Origin: Thermocaproicibacter sp002410755
GTDB lineage: Bacteria > Bacillota > Clostridia > Oscillospirales > Acutalibacteraceae
Assembly (NCBI GenBank): GCA_036839715.1
Contig: DAITDU010000006.1
Span: 8,137-72,136 of the forward strand
DNA length: 64,000 nucleotides
Direction of reading: 5' to 3'
The notes beneath the pieces were generated by a model that was given only the letters and a program-made list of their open reading frames with translations, made no database searches and was not told the DNA's origin. A program made the position numbers and the translations under genes. This document shows positions 8,675 to 17,309 of this stretch, in pieces; position 1 is the stretch's first letter; every line of letters starts with the position of its first letter.

Positions 8675-10708
8675 ATGGCGAGTCTTTATCGGGAAAATAT
8701 ACGAACACTAAAAGGCGTCGGCGAACGTCACGCAAGGCTCTTTCAAAAGCTTGGCGTGACATCCGTCGGCGCTTTGCTTCGTCTTTATCCCCGCAGCTAC
8801 GAGGATTTGAGCCATCCCTGCTCGGTGCGGGAGGCACCTGCCGGTATCCCGTGTGCTGTGCGCGCGACTGTAACACAAAGTCCCAGCGGGACGCGAATTC
8901 ATGGAGGAATGACACTATATCAGGGCCTAGCGGACGACGGTGAGAGTGAGCTTGTCCTTACATTTTTCAATAATCCCTATGTAGCTTTCATGCTGAAAGA
9001 GGGCAAGGAATACCTGTTTTATGGAAAAATCTCAGAAAATTTTCTGCGGCGCCGGATGAATTCCCCTGAATTTTTTCCGGCAGATTCCTGCCCTGCCATA
9101 CGGCCAGTCTATCCGCAAACGGAAGGCCTCGGCAGCCGCAAAATCTGGTGCACAGTCAAGGAAGCCCTTCAGCGCCTGCCGGAGAAAATTATTGATCCCA
9201 TCCCAGAGGAACTTCGGAAGCAATATTCCCTCTGTGGACTGCGCGAAGCCCTCGAGAATATCCATGTTCCACCCACCATGAATGCAGTTCTTACAGCACG
9301 CAGGCGCCTGATTTTCGAGGAGCTGCTTGTGCTTCAGCTCGGCCTTTTCCGCATGAAAAGCCGCAACATCCGGGAAAGCAGGTACCGCTTTTCTCACGAT
9401 TATACGGAGGAATTTTTTTCATTGTTGCCTTTCCGCCCTACAGGGGCACAGCGGCGCGCCGTACATGAGTCCATGGCAGACCTGACAAGCGGACGCCCGA
9501 TGAACCGCCTGGTTCAGGGGGATGTCGGTTCCGGAAAAACCGCCGTGGCAGCAGCGCTTTGTTACTGCGCCGCAAAGAACGGTTTTCAGGCTGCCCTGAT
9601 GGTTCCAACGGAGATCTTAGCCCAGCAGCATTATGAATCCCTCCGAAAGATTTTCGAGTCCGCAGGCATCCGCACAGCTCTGCTGACAGGATCCGTGCAG
9701 GCAGCACAAAAAAGAAAAATCCTTGCATCCCTTGCGGACGGCAGCGTCGGCCTGACAGTCGGCACACATGCGCTGTTTTCAAAAAGTGTCGTATTCCAGC
9801 GGCTCGGCCTTGTTGTTACAGACGAACAGCACCGCTTTGGGGTTGCACAGCGTGCCGCACTTTCAAAAAAAGGGGAGCATCCCCATCTGCTTGTAATGAG
9901 TGCAACGCCAATTCCCCGCACGCTTGCACTGATGATTTACGGTGATCTGAATCTTTCCGTCCTTGATGAGCTTCCTCCCGGCAGAATGGAAATTAAGACT
10001 TATGCGGTACCATCCGCTCTGAGGCCGCGTGTATTTCGTTTTCTGGAAAGGCAGATTGCCTCCGGAAGGCAGTGCTATATCATTTGCCCAACCATTGACG
10101 GTGACCAGAGCGGCATGGCAAGTGTAATGCAGTACGCAGAAGCCCTTCAAAACCAGTGGTTACACGGCCGCAGGATTGGTGTGCTGCACGGCCGTATGAA
10201 AAGCAGCGAGAAAGAAAAGGTCATGAGCTGCTTTGCTTCAGGCAGCCTGGATGTCCTCGTTTCCACAACAGTCGTGGAAGTGGGCATGGACGTGCCCAAC
10301 GCAACCGTAATGATGGTAGAAAATGCAGAGCGCTATGGGCTTTCCCAGCTTCATCAACTGCGCGGACGCGTCGGCCGTGGCAGGGAACAGTCTTACTGCA
10401 TTCTTATCTCAGACGCGAAAAGCAAAACGGCAAAGGCCCGCCTTGACATACTGTGCCATACAGGCGATGGATTTAAAATTGCAGACGAAGATCTCCGCCT
10501 GCGTGGACCCGGTGATTTTTTCGGGAATCGCCAGCATGGTCTTCCCGCCCTTAAAATTGCTGATATGGCAACCAATATGGATTGCCTGCGTGAAGCACAA
10601 AATGCAGCAGAATTCATTCTCACACAGGACCCTTCACTCGAAAGGCCAGAGCACCGCGGCCTGCGCGCCGAAATGCAGCTGCTCTTTTCTCAAGCTGAGT
10701 TTTCCTAA
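8675..10708 (+). CDS. recG: ATP-dependent DNA helicase RecG
   Basis: Branch-migrating helicase that regresses stalled forks and processes recombination intermediates. The N-terminal wedge/OB domain (about residues 1-190) contains the LKGVGERHARLFQKLGV entry helix. The helicase core has Walker A QGDVGSGKTAVA near 280, the DEQH box (VTDEQHRFG) near 382, MSATPIPRTLAL, and motif VI QLRGRVGRGREQSY. At 677 residues it is full length. It is cotranscribed with the FakA-like gene. Confidence 0.97.
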   Translation: MASLYRENIRTLKGVGERHARLFQKLGVTSVGALLRLYPRSYEDLSHPCSVREAPAGIPCAVRATVTQSPSGTRIHGGMTLYQGLADDGESELVLTFFNNPYVAFMLKEGKEYLFYGKISENFLRRRMNSPEFFPADSCPAIRPVYPQTEGLGSRKIWCTVKEALQRLPEKIIDPIPEELRKQYSLCGLREALENIHVPPTMNAVLTARRRLIFEELLVLQLGLFRMKSRNIRESRYRFSHDYTEEFFSLLPFRPTGAQRRAVHESMADLTSGRPMNRLVQGDVGSGKTAVAAALCYCAAKNGFQAALMVPTEILAQQHYESLRKIFESAGIRTALLTGSVQAAQKRKILASLADGSVGLTVGTHALFSKSVVFQRLGLVVTDEQHRFGVAQRAALSKKGEHPHLLVMSATPIPRTLALMIYGDLNLSVLDELPPGRMEIKTYAVPSALRPRVFRFLERQIASGRQCYIICPTIDGDQSGMASVMQYAEALQNQWLHGRRIGVLHGRMKSSEKEKVMSCFASGSLDVLVSTTVVEVGMDVPNATVMMVENAERYGLSQLHQLRGRVGRGREQSYCILISDAKSKTAKARLDILCHTGDGFKIADEDLRLRGPGDFFGNRQHGLPALKIADMATNMDCLREAQNAAEFILTQDPSLERPEHRGLRAEMQLLFSQAEFS

Positions 10709-10874
10709 GCTTGCAGGGAACAATTTTCTACTTTATTCCGGCTGTTTTTCACGATGCAACTGCTGGTTGCAGAATTTCCAAGTGAAATTGGTGGTACGCA
10801 ACCGCCTGCTCCCCTATTATGGTAGCTACAGGGCTGCAAGACAGCCCACAATTTATAAGGAAGAAGGGTAAAGC

Positions 10875-11864
10875 ATGATTCTTGCAGAAAAAATTGTGCT
10901 ATTGCGGAAAAAGAATGGATGGTCTCAGGAAGAACTGGCCAGCAGGCTGAATGTTTCCAGACAATCTATTTCCAAGTGGGAAAGCGCTGCCAGCATTCCG
11001 GATATCAACAAAATACTGGAGCTTTCAAAAATTTTTGGTGTCACAACGGATTTTCTTCTCAAGGACAGCATGGAAGGAATGGAGACTGGAGAAAGCACAG
11101 GAGCAGAAGAAGAGACAGAAAACCAGCATTCCATTACCCTGGATGAAGCGAATGATTTTATAAAAAGCAAAGAAACAGAAGGTCAGCAAATCGGTTTTGG
11201 CACAGCACTGTGTGTTTTCTCTCCCGCCTTGCAAATCTTTCTCAATGCCATGGCAGAACCAAACCCATGGGGATTCCGCATTCCTGAAAATCTGGCAAAT
11301 GGTATTGGGACTACTGTTCTTCTGTCCCTAATTGCCGTAGCTGTTGCAATTTTTATTATCTCAGGTAATCGTATGAAGCGGTTTGAAAACCTGAAAACAG
11401 AAAATTTTGAACTGGCATACGGTGTATCCGGCATTGTCCTTGAAAAGCAGCAGAATTTTGAAAAGACCTATCCTATGAAGCTGGCCTTTGGTGTTGCACT
11501 CTGCATTCTTTCCCCTATCCCGCTGATTTTTGCAGAAATCTACGGGGCGCCTAACGCTATACGCACCGCTTTGACATCACTTCTTCTGGTACTGGTGGCA
11601 GTCGCAGTATTTCTCTTTGTTTCGGCCGGAACTTTGAAAAATTGCTTCGACCTGCTGCTGCATGAGGGTGATTTTAAAAAAGTTTCTATAAAGGGCGACA
11701 AAAGAGTTGATCGATTTGCTGACATCTATTGGCCAACCGTTACCGCCATTTATCTCATTTTAAGTTTTCTCACGTTTCGTTGGGGCACCACATGGATAAT
11801 CTGGCCGATTGCCGGGTTGATTTTTGCTGCAATTTCCGCAGCTCTGAAAAGCACAGAAAACTGA
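10875..11864 (+). CDS. XRE-family regulator with C-terminal membrane domain
   Basis: Residues 7-62 are an HTH_3 domain (SQEELASRLNVSRQSISKWE), a DNA-binding fold. A charged linker follows, then about six hydrophobic segments near 107-126, 136-155, 200-220, 228-249 and two beyond 283, so the protein should sit in the membrane with its DNA-binding head in the cytoplasm. Target and signal are unknown. Such HTH-plus-membrane regulators are common in Clostridia, often beside ABC transporters, but here the neighbours are recG and a phosphoesterase. A good SD (AAGGAAGAAGGG) precedes the ATG. A 6-bp GGGCTG/CAGCCC hairpin lies about 35 bases before the start. Confidence 0.85.
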   Translation: MILAEKIVLLRKKNGWSQEELASRLNVSRQSISKWESAASIPDINKILELSKIFGVTTDFLLKDSMEGMETGESTGAEEETENQHSITLDEANDFIKSKETEGQQIGFGTALCVFSPALQIFLNAMAEPNPWGFRIPENLANGIGTTVLLSLIAVAVAIFIISGNRMKRFENLKTENFELAYGVSGIVLEKQQNFEKTYPMKLAFGVALCILSPIPLIFAEIYGAPNAIRTALTSLLLVLVAVAVFLFVSAGTLKNCFDLLLHEGDFKKVSIKGDKRVDRFADIYWPTVTAIYLILSFLTFRWGTTWIIWPIAGLIFAAISAALKSTEN

Positions 11865-11908
11865 CCGACTTTTTCCCGTCAGCGATATTTTTCCAAGCAT
11901 ATAAAATA

Positions 11909-11950
11909 GCCTCCTGTCAATTTTATTTCAATGACAGGAGGCTCCTGTTT
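11909..11950 (+). terminator. Bidirectional terminator between convergent genes
   Basis: An 11-bp perfect stem, GCCTCCTGTCA with TGACAGGAGGC, is flanked by TTTTT on one side and an A-rich run on the other. It serves the XRE regulator and the convergent phosphoesterase gene. Confidence 0.8.
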
Positions 11951-11993
11951 TTACCGGTCTGCTCCGGCAGGCTTAACATTCTAGAGCATATTT

Positions 11994-12695
11994 TTATTTC
12001 CGGAACCTGTGCTTTTTCGGCGGAATATCCTCCACCGGAATCACATCGCTAAAAACTGCATAGTGCTTATAAGTTATCTTCCGGTCAACATGTTCAGAGC
12101 CAAAAAACCATTTTTGATACCGCACCTGCTTCATTATCTGCCCGAAATAAGCATCCAGCTGATTCTTCCGTCCGGAACATTCGCTGAGGGTTCCACAGCC
12201 CGTATTGGGCGGTGGCTCATGGGTAAAAATATAGTCAACCTGCATCTTATGTTTCCACAGGTTGCTGACTCCTTCCCGCATCTCTTCCATGTTTGGCAGT
12301 TCGCAGGCCCACCATTTTCCTGCCTTCATGCGGAGCTGCTTTTCGGCACTTTCCCCGCCGCCGAATGTAAACAGCGTCTTTCCTTCAAGCTCATAGACCT
12401 GACCACGCATCAGATGATATAGCCCCCCGCTGATATGCTGGACTTTTCCACCGTTCCATTCCTCAACCGGATAGGCATTCAGCAGATCAAAGTTTTCGTG
12501 TGTGCCGTCTAAAAAAAGCACCTTGTATTTTAGTTTTCCAATTTTCTTAAGGTCTTTCTGCTCACTCTCACCGCCATTCCAGAGAAAGCCAAAATCACCG
12601 CAGATAATCAGCTCGTCATCCGCTCCAAGGTGCCGCAACACTGAAGCGTGAAATCGCTGCATTTCCCCGTGAAAATCTCCTGTCACATAGAGCAC
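11994..12695 (-). CDS. Metallophosphoesterase-like protein with altered metal site
   Basis: Calcineurin-fold phosphoesterase of the small cytosolic type. I place the start at GTG (12695), nine bases after GGAGG, giving VLYVTGDFHGE; a longer frame adds 11 residues with no SD. Family motifs are recognisable: GDFHG, GDFGFLW, DGTHEN and FTHEPP, then GSEHVD near the C terminus. Two are abnormal: the usual GNHE is GTHE (metal-ligand Asn replaced by Thr) and the usual GHxH is GSEH (first His replaced by Ser). Either it binds one metal or it is a non-catalytic relative. The substrate is unknown. Confidence 0.82.
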   Translation of the reverse strand: MLYVTGDFHGEMQRFHASVLRHLGADDELIICGDFGFLWNGGESEQKDLKKIGKLKYKVLFLDGTHENFDLLNAYPVEEWNGGKVQHISGGLYHLMRGQVYELEGKTLFTFGGGESAEKQLRMKAGKWWACELPNMEEMREGVSNLWKHKMQVDYIFTHEPPPNTGCGTLSECSGRKNQLDAYFGQIMKQVRYQKWFFGSEHVDRKITYKHYAVFSDVIPVEDIPPKKHRFRK

Positions 12696-12843
12696 GGATA
12701 AATTCCTCCAAAATCCGGCAGCCGTCAATAAAACCGGAGAATTGTTAAAACTCTGGGGCTTTAATTTCTGTCGAAATACTGATATACTGGAAAGCAGTAG
12801 TATTCTGCCTTGTTTATCATATCACATCGGAGGAAAAATTTCC

Positions 12844-14202
12844 ATGAAAAAAAAGCTGCCTGCTTTCCTTATTACCCTCGCAGCCCTTGCTGTTCTCGGC
12901 GCATCGCTTTTACCATGCCGCGCGCAAGCCGCCGTCTCTCAAATCGGTTTTACTCCTGCCAGCGAAGCAATTGATCTCGTTAATCTCGATACCGGCATGA
13001 CGGTGTATGAAAAGAATCCAACCGAAAAGCGTGAACCTGCTTCTACTACTAAAATTATGACCTATATCATCGCCGTAGAACAGATTAAAGACTTGCAGGG
13101 AACTAATATTACGGTTACAAAAAAGACAATAGATGAACTTTCTGGCACTGGGAGTTCCATGTCCGGCTTGGAAGCCGGCGACGTTTTAAGCGCCTACCAG
13201 CTTTTGAATTGCATGATGGTGCCTTCCGGCAACGATGCCGCCCTGGTTTTGGCAGAATATATTGGTGGTGGTGATTCATCAAAATTTATTGACTTGATGA
13301 ATGCTAAAGCAAAAAAACTTGGCTGTACCGGGACGCACTTCGTCAACCCGCATGGCCTACATGATTCAAACCACTATACAACAGCAGCCGACCTCGTAAA
13401 AATTACTCAATATGCGATGAAACTGCCGTATTTTATGGATATTTGCTCCCAGCTCAGCTATCATTGCAAACTTACCGGCGGCCCCCGCGCTGGTACTACC
13501 CTGACTCTTTCCACCACAAACCGTATGTTGATTAGTTCTGACCAGCAGTACTATTACCGCTACGCAAAAGGCATTAAGACAGGCCATACAGATGAATCAG
13601 GCTACTGCCTCGTATCCTCCGCTTCAGCGGACGGATACAGTTATCTTTGCGTTGCGCTTGGTGCACCCTCGGTTGATAAAAATGGAAAAGACATTGATAC
13701 ACATGGTGAAATGCTGGATTCAGCCCAGCTTTTCCGCTGGGCGCTGAAATCGCTGAAATTAAAAAAAGTCGTCAGCGCAAATGACACGCTCGGCGAAATC
13801 AATTTAAATTATGCATGGAAAAAAGATACCCTCCGTTTGCAGGCTGAAAAAAGCTTTTCCACAATTCTTCCAAAAGATGTGTCCACAAGCAGTATTGTCG
13901 TGACAAAGAATGTTCCAAAATCGATTGATGCACCAGTTAAAAAAGGGCAGGTAATCGGTACTGCAACGTTAAGCTATGCCAATGAGAAGTTGGCAACCAT
14001 CAATTTAGTCGCGGGAGAATCTGTTGAACGCAGTGAGCTTCTGCGCACTACAGATGCAATAAAGTCCGTCTTGACTTCAAAGTGGTTCCTTATAACCGTC
14101 GCAGTCATCATTCTACTGCTCATTGTCTATATCATCCTCGCAATCGTCTACAACCGCAAGCGCAAAAGACTCCGCAAAGTAAAAAGATACCGGAAACTGT
14201 AA
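12844..14202 (+). CDS. D-alanyl-D-alanine carboxypeptidase (DacF/PBP5 type)
   Basis: Low-molecular-weight penicillin-binding protein that trims the terminal D-Ala of peptidoglycan stems. The start at 12844 follows GGAGG by ten bases and gives MKKKL plus a signal peptide ending about AQA. Serine-peptidase S11 motifs: STTK with nucleophile Ser67 and Lys70, PSGND (SxN) near 130, and KTG near 245. A PBP5 C-terminal beta domain follows, then a membrane helix near residues 415-436 and a very basic tail, so it is anchored at the C terminus. It stands alone between terminators. Confidence 0.94.
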   Translation: MKKKLPAFLITLAALAVLGASLLPCRAQAAVSQIGFTPASEAIDLVNLDTGMTVYEKNPTEKREPASTTKIMTYIIAVEQIKDLQGTNITVTKKTIDELSGTGSSMSGLEAGDVLSAYQLLNCMMVPSGNDAALVLAEYIGGGDSSKFIDLMNAKAKKLGCTGTHFVNPHGLHDSNHYTTAADLVKITQYAMKLPYFMDICSQLSYHCKLTGGPRAGTTLTLSTTNRMLISSDQQYYYRYAKGIKTGHTDESGYCLVSSASADGYSYLCVALGAPSVDKNGKDIDTHGEMLDSAQLFRWALKSLKLKKVVSANDTLGEINLNYAWKKDTLRLQAEKSFSTILPKDVSTSSIVVTKNVPKSIDAPVKKGQVIGTATLSYANEKLATINLVAGESVERSELLRTTDAIKSVLTSKWFLITVAVIILLLIVYIILAIVYNRKRKRLRKVKRYRKL

Positions 14203-14215
14203 AGTGGAGATATTA

Positions 14216-14246
14216 AAAAGCCCGCCGGAAAATCCGGCGGGCTTTT
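14216..14246 (-). terminator. Strong bidirectional terminator ending the ribosomal protein operon
   Basis: A perfect 14-bp stem (AAAAGCCCGCCGGA with its complement) around an AAA loop, so each strand carries a TTTT tail. It stops both the dac gene from the plus side and rplL from the minus side. Confidence 0.92.
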
Positions 14247-14270
14247 CTAATTCCCCAAAGAAAACGAAAA

Positions 14271-14642
14271 TTACTTCAGCTCGACTTCAGCGCCGACCTT
14301 TGTAAGTTTCTCCTTCATTGCTTCAGCGTCATCCTTCGGGACATTCGTCTTAACAGCCTTCGGAGCAGCGTCAACGAGATCCTTGGATTCCTTCAGGCCA
14401 AGACCTGTAATCTCACGAACAACCTTGATAACCTGAATCTTCTGCTGACCGATTGCTTTAAGGACAACATCAAAGTTGGTCTTTTCTTCAGCAGCCGGAG
14501 CAGTAGCCGGAGCAGCAGCAACGGCAACAGGAGCAGCAGCGGAAACATGGAACTCATCCTCAAGGGCCTTTACAAGCTCCGCCAGCTCAAGGACGGAAAG
14601 GGATTTGACATCTTCAATCATCTTTGCAACTTTATCAGACAT
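14271..14642 (-). CDS. rplL: Ribosomal protein bL12 (L7/L12)
   Basis: Stalk protein of the 50S subunit that recruits translation GTPases. The N-terminal dimerisation helix (SVLELAELVKALEDEF), an Ala/Pro-rich hinge (residues 33-53) and the C-terminal domain with KIQVIKVVREITGLGLKESKDLV are all present in 123 residues. It is the last gene of the operon; a terminator follows 25 bp later and rpoB is not found downstream. Confidence 0.98.
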   Translation of the reverse strand: MSDKVAKMIEDVKSLSVLELAELVKALEDEFHVSAAAPVAVAAAPATAPAAEEKTNFDVVLKAIGQQKIQVIKVVREITGLGLKESKDLVDAAPKAVKTNVPKDDAEAMKEKLTKVGAEVELK

Positions 14643-14677
14643 AACTTATTTACCTCCAATATTATCTTTCAAATTTT

Positions 14678-15217
14678 TCAGGCAGACTGCTTCTGCTCTT
14701 TCTCAGCGATTGCATTCAGTGCAATAACCAAACCCTTGATAACTCCGTTTAGCGCAGTAACAAGGCCGGTCACCGGAGCATCGAGGCCACGGACAACTTC
14801 GCTTAAAAGGACTTCCTTGGAAGGCAGGCCCGCTAAGGTCTTAACCTCGTCAAGAGATACGACCTTACCATCCAGAAAGCCTCCCTTGATAGTAAATGTC
14901 TTGCTTGTTTTTGCAAAATCATTCAGAATCTTGGCAGGGGCGACGTAGTCATCTGCATTGACTGCTACAGCGGTTGTGCCATTCAGGATGGGATCAATCC
15001 CGTCGATCCCGGCTTCTTTCAGGGCAAGGCCAAGAAGTGTATTCTTGACAACTTTGTACTGGCTGCCGGATTCACGCAGCTGTTTGCGGAGCTTTGTATC
15101 TTCCTCTACAGTGATCCCCCTGTAATCGACGACAACACCCGTATGGGCAGATTTCATCTGTTCAGCAAGTTTGTCTACGATCTGCTTTTTTTCCTCCAAA
15201 ATCTTTTTGCTTGGCAA
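14678..15217 (-). CDS. rplJ: Ribosomal protein uL10
   Basis: Base of the L12 stalk and partner of rplL. The sequence begins MPSKKILEEKKQIVDKLAEQ and contains VVDYRGITVEEDTKLRKQLRE, diagnostic of L10; the C-terminal helix (LNGVIKGLVIALNAIAEKEQ) is the docking site for L12 dimers. Its 179 residues are typical. A 210-base leader with an attenuator-like hairpin precedes it. Confidence 0.98.
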   Translation of the reverse strand: MPSKKILEEKKQIVDKLAEQMKSAHTGVVVDYRGITVEEDTKLRKQLRESGSQYKVVKNTLLGLALKEAGIDGIDPILNGTTAVAVNADDYVAPAKILNDFAKTSKTFTIKGGFLDGKVVSLDEVKTLAGLPSKEVLLSEVVRGLDAPVTGLVTALNGVIKGLVIALNAIAEKEQKQSA

Positions 15218-15427
15218 ATGTTTTCACCTCCAATAAATGGACTGATGTGCCATAAAAAAGGCCTTTTCCGCTTGCCGCAGAAAAGGCCATCAAACACTCA
15301 CTATGTCTGAAATGCACCTTATTCTCGGCAGGCTGGAAACTCCATTACGCTTTAGGCACCTGCTGTCTTTGAATCAGGGACAGTCTACTATTTTTAGATT
15401 ATATCACAAGGTAAACCACATGTCAAC
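15218..15427 (-). promoter_or_regulatory. rplJ (L10) leader with intrinsic terminator
   Basis: The 210 bases between rplA and rplJ form the usual place for the L10 autoregulatory leader. On the minus strand a 12-bp stem (one mismatch, GGCCTTTTCTGC with GCGGAAAAGGCC) is followed at once by TTTTTT at 15259-15254, then 36 bases to the rplJ ATG. In B. subtilis, L10 complexed with L12 binds such a leader and promotes termination. The L10-binding part itself is not resolved by eye here. Confidence 0.8.
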
Positions 15428-16120
15428 TCAGCCGCCAAGTCTGTTCGGGTTAATACGAACGCCAGGCCCCATTGTGGAAGCTACCACGCAGGAGTGGATA
15501 TACTGACCCTTTGTAGATACCGGCTTTGCTTTTACAATCGCACCAAGAAGCGCATTAAAGTTTTCAGTCAACTTTTCCGCACCAAAGGAAACTTTTCCAA
15601 TCACGCAGTGAATGATATTGGATTTGTCAAGGCGGTACTCAATCTTGCCTGCCTTAGCTTCCTTAATAGCCTTGCCGATTTCACGGGTAACGGTACCGGC
15701 TTTCGGGTTAGGCATTAACCCGCGGGGGCCAAGGATTTTACCAAGCCGTCCAACAACACCCATCATATCCGGGGTTGTGACAACAACATCAAAGTCCATC
15801 CATCCGCCTTGAATCTTTTTTGCCATGTCTTCCGCGCCGATATAATCAGCACCTGCATTCTGGGCTTCCTCCGCGGCATCACCCTTGCAGATGGCAAGCA
15901 CACGGACTTTTTTGCCCGTCCCGTTCGGCAGGACAATTGCCCCGCGGACCTGCTGGTCAGCGTGACGGCTGTCAACGCCCAGCCTGACATGGACTTCTAC
16001 GCTTTCATCAAATTTTTTCGTACCGGTCTTCACGCAAAGGCCAAGTGCCTCATCCGGCTCGTAAAGCTTCGTATGGTCAATCAGCTTTGCGCCATCGACA
16101 TATTTCTTACCGTGTTTCAT
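15428..16120 (-). CDS. rplA: Ribosomal protein uL1
   Basis: L1 forms the mobile L1 stalk that helps release deacylated tRNA and often represses its own mRNA. Diagnostic blocks are VRGAIVLPNGTGKKVRVLAIC and GPRGLMPNPKAGTVT. Its 230 residues are standard. A hairpin overlapping its own SD (16131-16180) suggests autocontrol. Confidence 0.98.
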   Translation of the reverse strand: MKHGKKYVDGAKLIDHTKLYEPDEALGLCVKTGTKKFDESVEVHVRLGVDSRHADQQVRGAIVLPNGTGKKVRVLAICKGDAAEEAQNAGADYIGAEDMAKKIQGGWMDFDVVVTTPDMMGVVGRLGKILGPRGLMPNPKAGTVTREIGKAIKEAKAGKIEYRLDKSNIIHCVIGKVSFGAEKLTENFNALLGAIVKAKPVSTKGQYIHSCVVASTMGPGVRINPNRLGG

Positions 16121-16130
16121 AGATTTTCCT

Positions 16131-16180
16131 CCCTGTCAAGTGGTAAAATCGGAGTTAAAGTTCCTCCCACCGGGACAGGG
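16131..16180 (-). promoter_or_regulatory. Hairpin masking the rplA ribosome binding site
   Basis: On the minus strand CCCTGTC (16180-16174) pairs with GACAGGG (16137-16131), and an inner GGTGG pairs with CCACT around a loop that begins GAGGAAC. The distal arm GACAGGG runs into GGGAGG, the rplA SD, ten bases before the ATG. A GTGGGAGG...CCAC pattern recurs before rplK. This resembles an L1-binding mRNA mimic, which is inference. Confidence 0.65.
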
Positions 16181-16214
16181 GAACCAGCGCGTCTCAGGCG
16201 CGGGATTTCCCCTA

Positions 16215-16643
16215 TCAGTCAACGACTTCCACGCCCATGCTGCGCGCCGTCCCGGCGACCATGCTTATGGCCGCTTCAATGGAAGCCGCATTCAGGTCGG
16301 GCATCTTTGTCTCTGCAATCTTCCGGACCTGCTCGCGCGTAATCTTTGCAACTTTCGTCTTGTTGGGGGCACCGGAAGCCTTATCAATCCCGCAGGCCTT
16401 TTTAATAAGAACCGCTGCAGGCGGCGTCTTTGTAATAAACGTAAAGGAACGGTCTGCATATACCGTAATAATAACTGGGATAATCATGCCGTTCTGGCTT
16501 TTTGTGCGCTCATTGAATTCTTTTGTAAATGCCATAATATTGACGCCGTGCTGGCCGAGTGCCGGTCCTACAGGCGGCGCCGGTGTTGCTTTTCCGGCAG
16601 GTATCTGAAGCTTAATTAAGCCGGTAACCTTCTTCTGTGCCAT
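16215..16643 (-). CDS. rplK: Ribosomal protein uL11
   Basis: L11 binds the GTPase-associated centre of 23S rRNA. The sequence opens MAQKKVTGLIKLQIPAGKATPAPPVGPALGQ, and TPPAAVLIKKACGI and GTARSMGVEV complete the family signature. Its 142 residues are typical. GGAGGTGC lies upstream of the ATG. It precedes rplA in the conserved nusG-rplK-rplA order. Confidence 0.98.
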   Translation of the reverse strand: MAQKKVTGLIKLQIPAGKATPAPPVGPALGQHGVNIMAFTKEFNERTKSQNGMIIPVIITVYADRSFTFITKTPPAAVLIKKACGIDKASGAPNKTKVAKITREQVRKIAETKMPDLNAASIEAAISMVAGTARSMGVEVVD

Positions 16644-16664
16644 TTTTATTGCACCTCCAAAATT

Positions 16665-16752
16665 TGTGGTTGCTGGCGGACCGGTATGGTTCTACTGATC
16701 CTCCCACAGGGGACAAGCCCCTCTCTCACTCTCTGCAAGCGGGTTTCCCCGC
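16665..16752 (-). promoter_or_regulatory. Structured leader before rplK, likely L1 target
   Basis: The nusG-rplK gap (121 bases) holds, on the minus strand, GCGGG-GAAA-CCCGC (16752-16739), GGGG-CTTGT-CCCC (16721-16709) and a TGTGGGAGG (from 16708) that pairs TGTGG with CCACA (16669-16665). The TGTGGGAGG...CCAC core matches the element before rplA. L1 repression through the rplK leader is established in E. coli and other bacteria; assignment here is inferred from position and the shared core. Confidence 0.6.
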
Positions 16753-16764
16753 AGATTGCCAAAA

Positions 16765-17286
16765 TCACTCGATTGCTTCTACCTCGCTGAGCTCCAGCTC
16801 CGCTGGCGTTTCACGCCCAAACATAGAAACGGTCACGCGCACACGGTTATGCTCCTTATCAATCGACTCTACTGTCCCGACAAAGCCTTCCAGAGAACCG
16901 TCAACGATCTTGACAGAATCCCCAACCTTGTAGGAGACCTCTACTTCATGCTTTTCAACGCCGAGCCGGGCAACTTCTTCCTCGGTCAGCGGGATTGGCT
17001 TGGAGGACGGTCCAACAAAGCCGGTGCAGCCGCGTATATTGCGGACAACATACCAGGACTCGTCGGTAAGAATCATTTTAACAAGAACATAGCCGGGAAA
17101 AATCTTTCTCTCGACTTGACGCTCTTTCTCATCTTTAACCTCTGTGACGGTCTCGGTCGGAACAAGCACCTGCTGGATCAGGCTTTGCAGCTGCCGGTTC
17201 TCCACCGTTTTCTCGAGATTGGAGGCAACCTTGTTTTCATACCCCGAATAAGTATGCACAACATACCATTTTGCTTCTTCAGGCAA
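16765..17286 (-). CDS. nusG: Transcription termination/antitermination protein NusG
   Basis: Universal RNA polymerase elongation factor. The NGN domain begins AKWYVVHTYSGYENKVASNL; the C-terminal KOW domain shows VGDSVKIVDGSLEGFVGTV and ends VSMFGRETPAELELSEVE. Its 173 residues are normal. It lies between secE and rplK. Confidence 0.98.
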   Translation of the reverse strand: MPEEAKWYVVHTYSGYENKVASNLEKTVENRQLQSLIQQVLVPTETVTEVKDEKERQVERKIFPGYVLVKMILTDESWYVVRNIRGCTGFVGPSSKPIPLTEEEVARLGVEKHEVEVSYKVGDSVKIVDGSLEGFVGTVESIDKEHNRVRVTVSMFGRETPAELELSEVEAIE

Positions 17287-17309
17287 AGAAAACCCCTCCG
17301 ATCAAACAA

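Noticed and set aside
14476..14727. Plus-strand open frames over rplL and rplJ
   Set aside because: They are antisense shadows of the ribosomal protein genes; no SD, and the minus-strand products are unmistakable.
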